A stretch of 64,000 bases of DNA from Stenopsyche tienmushanensis. Lineage: Eukaryota; Arthropoda; Insecta; Trichoptera; Stenopsychidae. Positions 10,661 through 22,274 of this stretch are shown one piece after another (position 1 is the first letter of the stretch; every line of letters begins with the position of its first letter). A program made the position numbers and the translations under genes. The stretch covers positions 1,240,001 through 1,304,000 of the forward strand of contig WACJ01000523.1 in NCBI GenBank assembly GCA_008973525.1. Reading direction: 5' to 3'. The notes beneath the pieces were generated by a model that did not search any database, was not told where the DNA came from, and was given only the letters and a program-made list of their open reading frames with translations.

Positions 10661-11560
10661 CGGTGATGGGACAGTGTGGGAAATCGATCGTTAATTAGAA
10701 GAACAAAATATTCGTAATGGAATCCAGTGGCCCTGATTTGTTTCGGATGCGTATTGGTACAATGGTACATTTAAAATGGTCTCGTCGAAAGGTCAGCGTG
10801 TAAATAATCATTAAGTGATTTTGATGATCTATGGAATTCGATGTAGCCCCGTTTAAGTCTTGACCTTTCGGTGGCTAATTCGATGCTTTGTTTTGAAAGG
10901 GAATCGAAATTAAATTCGATAATTTTGTGTTGTTGTTTCTTCCAGGAGGTTAAAACAAGAGTGCATGTAAAATATCATTCAAATGTGACGCCTAGATGTT
11001 TTTTTTGTAATGTTTTCTCGAGTTGTGTGAATTGTAAATCTAGCTTGCTGGCAAAAGACATTAGACACATGAATATGATTCAATTATTGCCATAAAAATC
11101 ACAAAACTTTAATTGGTATCACTCAGGCTGATAAAGTGTAAGAGGTAAAAAAGAGTGTATCTTGGTTGACACGATTTAAACCCTTTTAGTTATCTAAAAT
11201 ATATTTTTTAAAAGTTTTACATTTTTTAAAAATAGTTAGAAATAAAATTTTAAAATAAATTTGGTAGAAACAATAAAAGGTAATATTAAAAAATGATTAT
11301 ATCAAATTTTAAGTCAATCAATTAATAAAAACTCGAGATATCATGTCAACCTTGTTGAAAAAAGAAAAGCACGAGAAATTTTAGAAATCAATTTTTATTG
11401 TTTAAACTACATTTGTACGAATATTTTTGATAAACATTCAACCGCTTCAATTTTTATAAAGTTGCCACTGTATATGAGAAGATTTTATTAATAAAATTGC
11501 AAATTTATTTTCAAAAACATTCAAAATCTTTACTTAACTAACATAAAAATATGCAAATGT
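10661..11560. other. Intergenic, nothing recognised
   Basis: AT-rich, with no coding or repeat signal that I can support. Confidence 0.6.
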
Positions 11561-11564
11561 AGCA

Positions 11565-12005
11565 TGGACAAATTACCATCCCCATGCAATGGCACTATTA
11601 ATCTGCGCAGATTTAATTGACCAGATTAAAGGCGACATTTTCTGTCTCTCTTTAAGCGTAATTTGTTAATTTAACAGCGCCAAATGGGGGGGCTTTGGAC
11701 AAATTGCGTCTGAAAGAACGACACCGGTTGCTTCTTGCGCGTGTACCGTTGCCGGTTGTGTGGTGACATGCAGGAGACGGCAGTCGGGGAGAATCGTCGG
11801 TTAGCCTTGGCTGCGGGAGGATGTCCTTCCCACAGTCATAGCTCTCTCTCATGGCTAATAAAGAAGTATTTAAAGAAGAGAACCTTTCTGTTCGACGCTC
11901 GTCCACCTCCATCCATCCGTTTGGCTACACAACGACCCGAAAAAAGAATAGAACCGCGCGCGATGTCTACGTGGGAGCGGAGTGCCACTCAGGAACTCCT
12001 CCAGC
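11565..12005 (+). repeat. Degenerate LTR copy (LTR family)
   Basis: It runs from ACCATCCCCATGCAATGGC through CTTGGCTGCGGGAGGATG, a TAATAAAG poly(A)-like site near 11860 and the tail CGTCCACCTCCATCCATCC. The order of blocks matches the solo LTRs at 22.3 and 55.2 kb (those reversed) and the copies at 58.5 and 61.5 kb. The ORFs across it on both strands (86 and 104 codons) are not genes. Confidence 0.6.
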
Positions 12006-12024
12006 TACATAACCCTAACAAAAA

Positions 12025-12175
12025 TTTTCTACGAGAAAGCTCTGTTTGATTTGGGTACCGCGTTTGCTCGCACTCCATCATAAGCAACAATGCGTCCACA
12101 ATTCAGAGCGCTGTTTGGAGCTGTTTCGGCGCAATATTTTTTTATGAGATAAATGGTGGAGGAGTGATTAGCTAA
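12025..12175 (+). pseudogene. Mariner family B fragment
   Basis: GCGTCCACAATTCAGAGCGC (around 12089) is the block encoding the start of the first-Asp region, as in the better copy at 12.24-12.70 kb. Only about 150 bp remains. Confidence 0.6.
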
Positions 12176-12239
12176 TATGTGGATGATTTAAATATAATTA
12201 ATGAAGTGATTGATTGAAATTCGATAATTGTTCCAGAAC

Positions 12240-12700
12240 ATATTAAAAAAATGCCCACAAAATAGTTTTGTGATATTGTTGATGTTTTAAAGATATCAAA
12301 TAGCTGTGATTAATCATTTTGCATCAATATTTGTCTATGAGAAAGCTCTGTTCGAAGCAAAGTGTGCGTGTTTGCTCATACTTGATCAAAAAGAACAACG
12401 CGTCCACAATTCAGAGCGCTGTTTAAAGCTATTTTGGCGCAATAAAAGGATTTTTTCATACGATATGTAACAATGGATAAAACACGGATCCACCCCTACA
12501 CTCCAGACTTAAATCGGCAAGTCGGCTGGTTGGAGCATTTGGAGGTTGGAGTCAGCAATCGGCGAAAACGCTGTCAATGTCAACTGATAAGGTTTTGGCC
12601 TCCGTGTTTTGGTATTTATTCGTCGATTACCTTAAGAAAGGAAGAATCATCAATAGTGATTATTATATAGCATTATTGATGGGTTTGACGGAATAAATTG
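12240..12700 (+). pseudogene. Mariner family B transposase relic
   Basis: The plus strand reads, across frames, ASTIQSAV (or HNSERCL), then YVTMDKTRIHPYTPD, where the family normally has MDETW with the first catalytic Asp. Another frame then gives DKVLASVFWYLFVDYLKKGR followed by INSDYYIALL. This is the standard mariner (irritans-like) order. The Asp is kept, but the neighbouring E and W are changed to K and R. Frameshifts separate the blocks. Relatives: 12.03, 39.6 and 46.5 kb. Confidence 0.85.
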
Positions 12701-13595
12701 CAAAAAACGACTCATTAATGTTTTCATGCATTAATGTTTTACGTACATTTTTGCGTTCTTCAAAATTTCTCGAGAAATTCATGAATCGCCTCACTGTTGC
12801 AAAAAATCGCATTTTCCCGGAGATTGATTGTTAAATGTGTGATGAAAATAGTAACGATCATATTGTTGAATAAAATAAAAGATCTGCGAACGGCATACGA
12901 AAATTTGGGCAATTAAGGAAACGAGATCTGTTACCGGAGTGACAGAAGTATGATTTTTCACAAAGAATGTTGCGCATTGCCAAAGAACTGTTGCGGCTTT
13001 AGGTGAAATATTCAGAATTTCAAAAACATTACACGTGTCTAGGCTGAAACGTCTCTGCCACCGCGCCTTTATGTAGTCTAATGTAACGATTTTCAACAAA
13101 ATCAAATTTTAAAATCCATATAAAGTGTTCTTGTTGACCGGGCATGGAGTTGTGTAACGTTGCACGAATAATCTATAAAGCATTGAGGCGCTATTGGAAA
13201 TTCGCCATTTGATTGTTTGCGCAATCTCGAATTATCCCATGAGAAAATTTCAACGAAAATTGTAAAGAAGAACACCATCGAACCGAAAGTAATTTTGCAT
13301 ATACAGGCAATCCCTCGTATAGCACGACACTCCTATAAAACGCATATAATAATGGGTCAACTCCTATAAAAAGTATCAGTTTCTTGACTGATTTTAAAAA
13401 TTATATTGGTACACGTTCGTGAAATATGAGGTCGTACTGAATTTTGGCCAACAGAAAATTTTGACATCGATCAGACTTAGTCAAAAGTCAATCTGTCTGT
13501 CTGTCAAATCTGCCAAGTGCAAATTTGATCAACAAGTTCTTCTTTCTTGTATATGTACCATCAAGTCGCTGTCTGTTTCGATCTCTTCTTCCTTA
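12701..13595. other. Intergenic with an unassigned minus-strand ORF
   Basis: The 104-codon minus ORF at 12791-13105 (FEILNISPKAATVLWQCATF) is the only sizeable frame. I recognise no domain. A 16-bp palindrome with a TTTCTCGAGAAA core lies at 12764-12779. Confidence 0.4.
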
Positions 13596-13660
13596 TTCGC
13601 GCTCTATCGATGTGTCAGCGGTCCGAAATTCCGACCGGTTGAACACGGAAACCTTATAGC
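13596..13660 (+). repeat. Short LINE-like repeat fragment
   Basis: TCAGCGGTCCGAAATTCCG with the following GGTTGAACACGGAAACC recurs at 37915-37970. Its first half matches CAGCGGTCCGAAA in the LINE 3' regions at 29.3 and 49.5 kb. Confidence 0.5.
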
Positions 13661-13954
13661 TACTCCCCTCCAATTTTAGAGCTAGTTTTGGAAGAAAATG
13701 TATCCCCGGGGCTTTCTTAGACCCCCAGCGACCACGAGCGATATTCAAAACTCTTCCCTACCCATGCATTCTTCTTCCTTGTTATTTCTAAAAGACAGAA
13801 TGAATATCGTGATGGATAGTTTAAACGTCTCTATATAAACACATTAATTGTGTAAAAAATGATCTGATTTAACTGTCTGAGTGCATAGCAGTATTATATT
13901 TTTGCGGCAAATTTCCACCAAAAGTGCGGCGCAACGATACATAGACGCTGAAAA

Positions 13955-14190
13955 TGAATTGGGTTTTGTTCGTTCGAAATGCGCCGCCATACCGTTCATC
14001 GGATTGCAATAAAACTTCGTTCACTTATTGTTAAAGAATTCGTGAGTAACATAGGCATAGTCTAATATATAAAAATCAATGTTTGTTTGTCCGTATTAAA
14101 TGCGCTGCCATACCGTTTATTCGATTGCGATAAAACTTTGCCAACTTATTGTTTGCACTTTCTCAAATAATATAGATATAGTAAATTTAA
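13955..14190 (+). mobile_element. Helitron-like tandem repeat units
   Basis: Two units of about 110 bp each contain a (C/G)CCATACCGTT block and GATTGC(A/G)ATAAAACTT. The second starts TCTAATATATAAAAATCAATG-like at 14061, a Helitron-type 5' end. The same units occur forward at 33.4-33.6 kb and inverted at 33.9-34.09 kb. Confidence 0.6.
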
Positions 14191-14201
14191 CTCACGGTTG
14201 A

Positions 14202-14314
14202 TCTTATATATAAAAATCAATGTTTGTATGTTTGTTCATATTTATAATAAAACCAATAAATGATATTTTAAGAATTATTTCTTCTGTGGCGGCAACGCGC
14301 TGGGTATCGGCTAG
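14202..14314 (+). mobile_element. 113-bp non-autonomous Helitron
   Basis: The 5' end is TCTTATATATAAAAATCAAT and the 3' end GGTATCGGCTAG, preceded by GGCAACGCGC. It sits between an A (14201) and a T (14315), the insertion dinucleotide of Helitrons. TC at the start and CTAG at the end fit the family rules. It is much too short to code, so it must have moved with outside help. Confidence 0.7.
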
Positions 14315-14525
14315 TTCAACATATAATGGAATCCATCGGAGCAACTTCAGAAAAATCGATGTCTCAACATGTGTGACATAGGATTTAACGGAACAAAATC
14401 ATTGTTTCAATAACATAACAAAATTATGTTACATTTTTTTTTATAAAAAGCTCTGAAAATGATAATATTTGGCAATAAGAAAATATCTATTAGCAAATGC
14501 CGCATGAATTAGTATAAATATAGAT

Positions 14526-14830
14526 CCTTTCAATAAAAACGCTCAATTTTTAAATGCAAATAAAACAAGTTGTGTATAAGATATCTACTTAATTTTTCTT
14601 TTATTTAAAAGAATATTTTATGGCATTTAATATAAAATATAATTTTGTTCAAATATTTGTCGCAGTTTAGCTTGGTGATACGTATTCCAAAGCAAAAATT
14701 TTCGGCGATTTTTCGCATAAATCTGGCTGAATTTGTTGGATGATATATACAAATAGTGACTTTTTGAGATGTTGAAATTATTGATGAATTAATGATGTTG
14801 ATGTTGTATTTCAATTGATAAAATTAGATC
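14526..14830 (-). mobile_element. Mariner family C copy, truncated
   Basis: It starts CCTTTCAATAAAAACGCTC, the family terminal repeat. On the minus strand, PTNSARFMRKIAENF corresponds to a C-terminal transposase block also seen in the 31.5 kb copy. The other terminal repeat is not seen. Confidence 0.65.
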
Positions 14831-15310
14831 AATGATCAGCAAAAGCAGACGATTTATAAACGGATGCTAATTTGAAAATCAATAGCAAATACAGCACCAT
14901 CGATCGACCTTTACGTGTTACCAACATATTTCGCTTTTTAATATGATTCTTGATGTCGAAGATTAAAAACGACATGAAATTTGAATGCCATAAAAAATAT
15001 ATAATGGCAATAATTAAAATTGTCGAAAAGCTATGACCTAAAACGCACATCATCGGTACGCACGATAGTCGGTCTTCAGCCCTGCAGCATTCGCGCAAAT
15101 ACCATTCGATCCTCATGAATTCGAAGGCCAGAACTGAACGAAGGTCCAAGGAACGACAGCCGAATCCTCCTTTCATACGTGTTATAGAATCGACCGATTA
15201 CAAATATGAATTATCTCACATTAGCTTGATCCGGCGTGATGTGGGAAACGGCAGTGATTCCGCAACGTTCGCGCGCGCGCCCCCCTCCCCACACTTTGCT
15301 ATATATACTC
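14831..15310. other. Upstream region of the CBM14 gene
   Basis: It is less AT-rich near 15050-15290, with short ORFs on both strands (14829-15176 minus, 15115-15333 plus) that show no domain. Probably upstream regulatory DNA. Confidence 0.4.
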
Positions 15311-15316
15311 AAAAAT

Positions 15317-15356
15317 TATATAAAAACTTATGAAAATTGCGATCAATCACACAGTC
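15317..15356 (+). promoter_or_regulatory. TATA box and initiator of the CBM14 gene
   Basis: TATATAAAA at 15317-15325 lies about 30 bp before CACAGTC (15350-15356), the insect Inr pattern. Spacing is right for a TATA-dependent start. It is about 240 bp upstream of the ATG at 15598. An acceptor-like TTTTCAG ends at 15564, so a short 5' UTR intron is possible. Confidence 0.6.
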
Positions 15357-15597
15357 TGAATTCGTCTTCCTGCGGTTCCTCATTGTCCAAACATTCACGC
15401 GTAACGATCCTCTTTAACATCGACAAAATTCCATAAATCCATCAGGGTTTTCATACACAAAATCGATAATAACTCGCATAATAAATTCATTTAAAGTATT
15501 TAAATATCAGCATAGATAACGTTTGAGTGTACATGCATAAAAAATAGTGAATTTATATTTTCAGATTTAAATCCAAAGTGAATTTAAGTGATCAAAT

Positions 15598-18500
15598 ATG
15601 TCGTTCAGCAAATGGAATGCAAACCTCACAGGACATATCTGCAGCCTGCTTTTCATCATGGCTGTCGTAATGGTCGTCAGAAATAATGTGAGTATTCATA
15701 TAATCGGATTTATATAGCATTGATTTACGATTTTCATAATTTTTTAAATATTTTATATACGACATTTAAGGGGTTACATGGGCTTTAAAATTTCAAACAA
15801 TTCATTTTTTGTTTATTCATTTAATAGTATAAGCTATCAAGCATATTTTGACTAGGTTTCAAGTCAATCGAATTAAAAATGTAGGAGATAGAGACTTTGG
15901 AAGTTTCTATCATTAGATTCGACCGTCTGGAAGTGTCGCATTTAAGCGCCCTTTTTATCAAAACTCCATTTTGAATGCATCAATCTTATTTAAAATTTGA
16001 ATACTTCTTCTAGATAAGATTAAATAGTATTTGATCGAAAAAAAAAATTTGATTACAATTTATTTTACAATACATGATATAAATTTTACCCAAAATTGTA
16101 CTTTTTTACATACAAATTTACCAAATATTCAATTTTTTTAAAGTTCCTTCATTCAATCATGAGCTATATATACTCATTTATTAATTAAAAACATTTGTTT
16201 GAATATTTGATTTAATATAAAGCAATCATGAGTTATCCTGATCACTGCGAGGATATTTTTAAGAGGTCTCTGAAAATCAAGTCTCAACGCTTGAATTTTC
16301 AATATTTTAAACAATTTTTTAATGAAATATAGTTTAAATGTTGCTCTTTAACATGACTTCTAATTTGAATAAAATATTCATTTTATTACATTAAAAAATA
16401 TATATTAATCATCATGTTCTTTAATGAACACAAAATATCATAATAATAAGCATACGAGCATTATGACAATTCGTGAAAGTATCTCGATCGATTTCACCGA
16501 AATTGCACTTTAACAATGTACAAAAATCGAAGATGTGACTCAACATCCATACGCCTGAGGCAATTTAGAAAATATGAACGACTTCAACGAAAGAAATCGA
16601 CCTTAGATCTCGATTTAATTCGGGCGAAAAGCGAATGATCATTACAAAAGATATGCTAAATAGAAGTCGGATGCGGGTCACGGGTCATAAACGCCATAAA
16701 TAGAGTTAAAAGAATCGAATTTTGAAGAATACGTTGCGCAAATGGATGATGGACGATGGCTTAAGAACGCTTTGACTAACGAGCGATCGTAAATGACCCA
16801 TAAAAATAATGTCAAAATTGGCGAACGGCCTTTTGTTAAGAAAATCGATTGGATAACGAAATTAAAAGCGATCAAACGTCGTCTCTGAATCGCCATTTAG
16901 ATCGTCAAAAAATGCCCAAATGATCGATTGAGGGGTTAAACGGATTTCAAAGCGTAAAAAAGCATATTTTCTCTATTTTTGTAAACTTATAATGACACAA
17001 ATATTAGAGCATATAAAAGAGTAAAATTTAAACAATATTTCATAAAATTTTCATTTAAATATAGTATGCAAAAATGTATTAAAGTATAAGCAATTTTCAA
17101 TAAAATCTACACCATATATTGCTTTATAAAATGAGTTGTGATTAAATAAAATGAAAAATATTCATTCAATCAACCCATTAATCTCATTTAGAAGAATTAT
17201 GCAAAATTTCAATAAGATTGGTACGTTAACAAGTAGAGTTTTGAGATAAATGCGATTAAAATGCGACGTTCCCAAGCGTTATATTGACCGAAACTTCCAT
17301 AAGCTCTATCTTCTAGAATTCCAATCCGATTGACTTGAAATTTTATCAAAATATGCTTAACATGTTGTGTTATTTGATGAATAAACAAAAAATGGATTGT
17401 TTGAAGTTTTAAACGCTTAAACGGGCTCGCATAGATTCGTTCAATGTTGCGCGCTCTGAATTCGCGCAAAACGAGGGAAGACGCGCTTACAATGAACAAA
17501 TTTGCTCTACATAATAATAAATCACAGCCGGATCATATTTACCAGTGGATTTTTCACACGTGCAATTATCGCGTGGTTGGGAAAGTGCAACTGTAATGAT
17601 GGGAAAAAATAATTGTTGCGCGCGTAGCAGCGTTTCGGCAACTGCCCCGTTACCAAATTCCGGACAATTACCGACATTACGAAAATTGAAAATATAATTT
17701 TTATAATGCCAAAGGTTTCGATTACGTCTTTACGGCGCGATATGCTCGCGTGCTGCATCCGTTGTGCAGATTCTTCCGATGTTATACAAGACTCATTGTC
17801 CGATTGTCTTCTCATCGTCTAATAGAGACGCTCTTTAATATCGATCAGCTGAAAATAATGAGTCATTGCTCCATTCGAATTCTTCAGCATGAGATCGCTT
17901 ATTGATTCAACATTTCCTTTCTAGATCATGCATTTAGACTGAAGGCTTACGAAACTGCGAATCAATAAATCGGTTATTATCGAATGGAAATGATGCGATA
18001 TTTTTGCATTTAAATTGCATCACATCTGCATTACGATGCAATTAGCTCGAAGCTTTCTACTCAGTGGCGAATTTACCTTTAGACGCAGAATGTGCGGGTC
18101 TCAAAGACTTAAAAAGTAGTTAACTCATCAAAAATCTTTGCTGAAATTCCTTTTTCTGTCTTGATACCGCGTAATAGTAAAAAATCGTAATAGGAATCCG
18201 CGCAGATCAGAGGCAAAATTTGTCCTGGTTGCCTCAAACATAAATTGCACCAAGAATCCTTTAAGTGCTAAATTCGCCATTGATTTTATTCAACTGACAT
18301 ACATTCCATCCTCTTTTAGCACGGTTTTTCTTTACACATTTTTGAAATAACACGTCTAAAAATATACACATTAATTTAGCTTTATAATATAAATACCCAT
18401 GGATTAATGTGCCATTTCTATATGCAAATTTAATTTTTATTTTGTACTTTACCATCCCTTTTGGATGGACAAAATCTCACCATCTTCCAATTATAAAATT

Positions 18501-19822
18501 TCAGGCACAAGAAGACCAGGCTAAAGATTTACCATACCCGACCTACAATGAAGTACCACGAGGATTGACCTTCCAATGCACTGATAAATTACCTGGATAC
18601 TACGCCGATCCTGATACACAATGCCAGGTTTAATTGCACGATCGAAAATTTTACCGAAAATTCCCAGACAACGAAAGTTGCAGCTTATTACAAAGCGATT
18701 TGCGCTTAAAAATTGACATTCCGATTCGTTTCTTAAATTCTTGCAACGATCCCAAGAAAATCACACACGCAATCGATTCATATAGAATAATGTGAGATTA
18801 TTTATGACGATATTGAAATTATTGCAATATTTTGCCCGCAATAAACCTTTTAATAATTGAAGCATTCGTGCATTTTTCCATTTTGCCACAGTGTCGAAAC
18901 GCTGAAAGGTTAACTCTGTGTGAATTATTGCACAAAAACAATGAAACGCGTTATTGTTAATGTAAATCGGTGCTAAATGCGTTACGAAATTAATTTGTTG
19001 AGCAAGGTTACGGCCGAAGACGATTGTGCTCCTAAATATTAATTACCCCTTTTTAAATATCAGCGCGCTTCTTAATTGGAAGACGCTCGTTGATGTGTCA
19101 AGGCTCCATTGTTTAAAGTCATTAGTTCCGCAATAATATTTTTAGTTCATAGATCATCTTTTTTTAAATTCGTTTTATGTTAATTAATAATCGCAAATTA
19201 AAATTTAATCGTCGAGATGAACACAATTATTATTTTATCATGGCAACACTGAACGATTTAAAAATAAAATGACATTTGACGTTTATTGACAGAACGGATC
19301 GAACCTAACCTCAAACGATTTAAATTAATTTTTCAGGTCTGGCATTGGTGTTTACCGAGCGGTCAGAAATTTTCTTTCTTGTGTCCCAATGGTACGGTAT
19401 TCAACCAGGCAGTCAGAGTGTGCGATTGGTTCTACAAGGTATTTTTGTGCATCATTTTTTAAAATTGCTTCCCGGTATTTCACAATATATCAAATCATGT
19501 TTGTTATTAATACGGCACGTTATGAAAGTATCATCTCGAATTGAAGAATTTATGCCGTAACATGCCACAGCGATCATCTTCGCAGCAATGATAATTTCAG
19601 ATCAAATTAGTTCATATTTAGGTTATATAATAATAAATAAACATTTTTATAAATTTAAATTTATTAACAATGACATCTATGAATTGCGCGATGAATGTTT
19701 TTATTTATTTTTTAATAAATGTAATTTAAATTCCATAGGTGAATTGCCAAGAGGCGCCATCTCTGTACAGCATCAACAGCGACCTCTATAAGGACAGCGA
19801 AGGAAACTATATAAAGGGATGA
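15598..19822 (+). CDS. Secreted one-domain chitin-binding (CBM14) protein, CPAP1-type
   Basis: Four coding exons, all in phase 0: 15598-15687, 18505-18627, 19337-19438 and 19739-19822 (TGA). The product is 132 residues. Exon 1 encodes an N-terminal hydrophobic segment (ICSLLFIMAVVMVV), a signal peptide. The single peritrophin-A/CBM14 domain has its six cysteines in order: FQC, TQC, HWC, FLC, RVC and VNC, with aromatic residues between them. In arthropods this class (cuticular proteins analogous to peritrophins, one domain) is secreted by epidermis and binds chitin. The donor after exon 2 (CAG|GTTTAA) is weak; the others are normal. The first intron (2.8 kb) carries a hAT-like MITE. A TATA/Inr promoter lies at 15317-15356. 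CPAP1 assignment rests on domain number and length; which member is not settled. Confidence 0.92.
15688..18061. other. First intron of the CBM14 gene
   Basis: AT-rich. Two antisense ORFs lie in it: 17209-17499 and 17522-17815. The latter (97 codons) has a polar N-terminus and one hydrophobic segment (IIKIIFSIFVMSVIV), with a GTAACG donor-like site just after. No gene can be built from it. Confidence 0.5.
18062..18282 (+). mobile_element. 221-bp hAT-like MITE in CBM14 intron
   Basis: The ends are CAGTGGCGAATTTA and TAAATTCGCCATTG, an imperfect inverted repeat of 14 bp. The flanking 8-mers are only partly alike. The same terminal motif and interior phrases (GCCTCAAACATAAA) recur in the element at 55586-55851. 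Confidence 0.6.
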
Positions 19823-19868
19823 AAATTTATAGCAAATATTCGAACCAATTTACCCGTATTCAAATAAA
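19823..19868 (+). terminator. 3' UTR and poly(A) signal of CBM14 gene
   Basis: AATAAA at 19863-19868, 41 bp after the TGA, followed by an AT-rich downstream element. A very short 3' UTR is implied. Confidence 0.65.
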
Positions 19869-20995
19869 AATATCGTTACACTAACTATTTATTTATAGGT
19901 TATACATTTTTACAAAAACATAGTTTTTAATTATTGATACGAAGTTTATAATAAACGCATTGATGTAAATATTTTTTTAAAAATATAAAGTGCTAAAAAA
20001 CCTATTTAAAAAATTGCAATAAATTTGTGTTTGAGATTGCATCTAAAGTGCACATTTCTATGCACTTATCGGATTTCGACTGCAGTTTATTAATAGTGAT
20101 CGTTTTTATTTAAATTCGATGGTCATCTGCACTTTTATCACTGTTAATTTTCGCACATAAATTCGAGATACCCTTTTGTAATTTTATAAATTCATAGCAA
20201 TCATAAAAATGTGTATTATATGCTTCTATAATAAATGCATTCATAAATCAATAGAAAGTTTTTATTTTTTAAACATTGCCATTGTAGCACAGTGATTGAC
20301 AGTCAAATATATGCTTTGCACAATGTTTTTTTTTGCAGATTAAATTGCATATTGCAGTATGAAAAATTGAAAAAATGTGATTATATTTCATGGATCATTA
20401 ATTAAAAATTAATCTAACACGATTGAGCATGGAAGTGACCTACTATGCAGCTTTTTTTTGGAATATCGCAAGATCTTCGTGACACTAATTCAGATTTTTT
20501 TCTTAGAGATAATTGATTGATTTACGTTGATTTATCGATGGTGTTCAAAGAGTTACGACAATGAGCACTACGTAAATGTACTACTAATGGACTATTATTT
20601 GCATTTAAGACATTTTAAAACGTGTCCTCTATGCTTGGTCTATTTAAGCACCATTTTTCTTGAGATTATTTTTATTTACAATATCGTATCTTACAGATTT
20701 CATATGTGAAAGTATTAGGTAACAAGACATGTTTCAATTCACGCACAAATCTACTCCATTCGCTGGAAATGGACCTGATTTTCTTAATTAAAAATAAACG
20801 GGTTTGTGAGCACCCAAGCGTCGATATCTTTTAAATATAAATGTCTCTATTAATATTTAAAATAGGCAAGATTTTGAAACTAAGTGTAGAGAATGTGTTC
20901 TTCTACTAGGATAATCACAAACGAAAGAACTTCCACACCTTCCATATTCATCAAACCTGGCTCCGACTGATCTTTATCTTTTTCGATCATTGGCA
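19869..20995. other. Intergenic, nothing recognised
   Basis: Very AT-rich, with only short chance ORFs. Confidence 0.6.
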
Positions 20996-21009
20996 CATTC
21001 TCTAAAGCA

Positions 21010-21070
21010 GTGTTCCCCAACCTTTTTACATCTGCGGACCGGCAAAAAAATGCGGACCACTAATACTGAA
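21010..21070 (+). repeat. hAT-like terminal fragment
   Basis: CAGTGTTCCCCAACCTTTTT (21011-21030) followed by TGCGGACCGG is a typical hAT-superfamily end. No partner end is seen nearby. Confidence 0.5.
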
Positions 21071-21242
21071 ATAAAAATGGTTATTTATGAAATATTTTTT
21101 AATTTTATATTGTAACAGAAGGACATAACTATAACTAAAATTGTACATATAACAGTCTGATATATTAAAATTTAACAAAAACAATAGACTTTTTCAACAA
21201 ATTAATGCAAACCTGCTTTTGCACCTTTGCTAATATGGATCA

Positions 21243-21795
21243 TGTTCAGAAAGTAAGTGTACTGCGATCATAACGAACTGGTTTTTTTTGTGCGTGTCCA
21301 GTTGCGTAAAAGATGCCCGTAAGAAATCCCGACATGTGCAAGCCACGTGCTGTGATCCACTTGGCTTGAATTAGAAGGCGAGGATTTTCTGAGCTTTATT
21401 GTGTTTGAAGATAAAATGTGGGTGGTTTATTACCCGAGTCAAAAGACAGTCATCATAGCAATTCTCCATCTATATATTGTGAGACCTTAAAAACTCAAAT
21501 GGAGCATTCAAAACAAAAAGAGGGGAGTGTTGACGAGAGGAGTGTGCTTATTGCACGACAACGCTCGTCTTCACATAGCCTCAGCCACCAAGGTGCTCTT
21601 GGATTTATTTGGTTGGGATGTTTTGAACCGACTTTGCCGTATTCCCCTGACTTAGGGTCTTCAGATGATCATATTTTCACCTCCATGAAGGCACACACAA
21701 GATTCTTCGACGAAGAAATAAAGAAGCTTGTGTCCACGATTCACTATAAACACAAAAATATAAAAATCTAGTACACTTACTTTCTGAATATGCCT
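21243..21795 (+). mobile_element. Internally deleted mariner with matching TIRs
   Basis: The left end is TTCAGAAAGTAAGTGTACT (about 21246-21264) and the right end AGTACACTTACTTTCTGAA, an exact 19-bp inverted repeat. Inside, a 117-codon ORF (21418-21771) reads SPSIYCETLKTQMEHSKQK, then LPYSPDLGSSDDHIFTSMKA with the third catalytic Asp, then DEEIKKLVSTI. The first two Asp regions are deleted. The C-terminal frame is still open, so this may be younger than the other mariners here. Confidence 0.85.
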
Positions 21796-22270
21796 TGTAT
21801 ATTGGATATTCTGTGTGCATTCACGTTCAGTCTATTCCTTTATTTCGATTTTATTAAGGACATGGACAAAAATTATTTTTCGCATTAATAGCTTGTTGAA
21901 AATTATATTAATAAATGTATAGATTTACAGCTTAAAGATGGATATTCATCTAATACTCGTATCTAAAACTGAGGCAATGTTAATACTTTATATCTAAACA
22001 TTAGAGTGGCATCCGATGACAACTCTATTAATTGTCCTTTTTCTCTATTCGTAAGAGTACATGAAATTTCCATCATCATTTTCGAAATAATAGTGATTTA
22101 ATTATAGTACAAATGCCTTTAAGTGTTGACTTACATTCAAAACACCTTTCCTATCGACGCCAGCAGCAATTAAAAATTCTTGCAAATTTGACAATCCTAA
22201 TCCTAAAGAACTAGCTTCTTTTTAAATGCATCAACCCTATTTCTCTATTTAATTTTTTTTATACCAAACC
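21796..22270. other. Intergenic, nothing recognised
   Basis: AT-rich with no supported feature. Confidence 0.6.
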
Positions 22271-22274
22271 CCAG

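Noticed and set aside
11735..12049. 104-codon ORF
   Set aside because: It lies over LTR-like DNA and runs into a mariner fragment; no protein features.
12791..13105. 104-codon minus ORF as a gene
   Set aside because: No domain, no flanking signals and no link to known transposases; left as unassigned.
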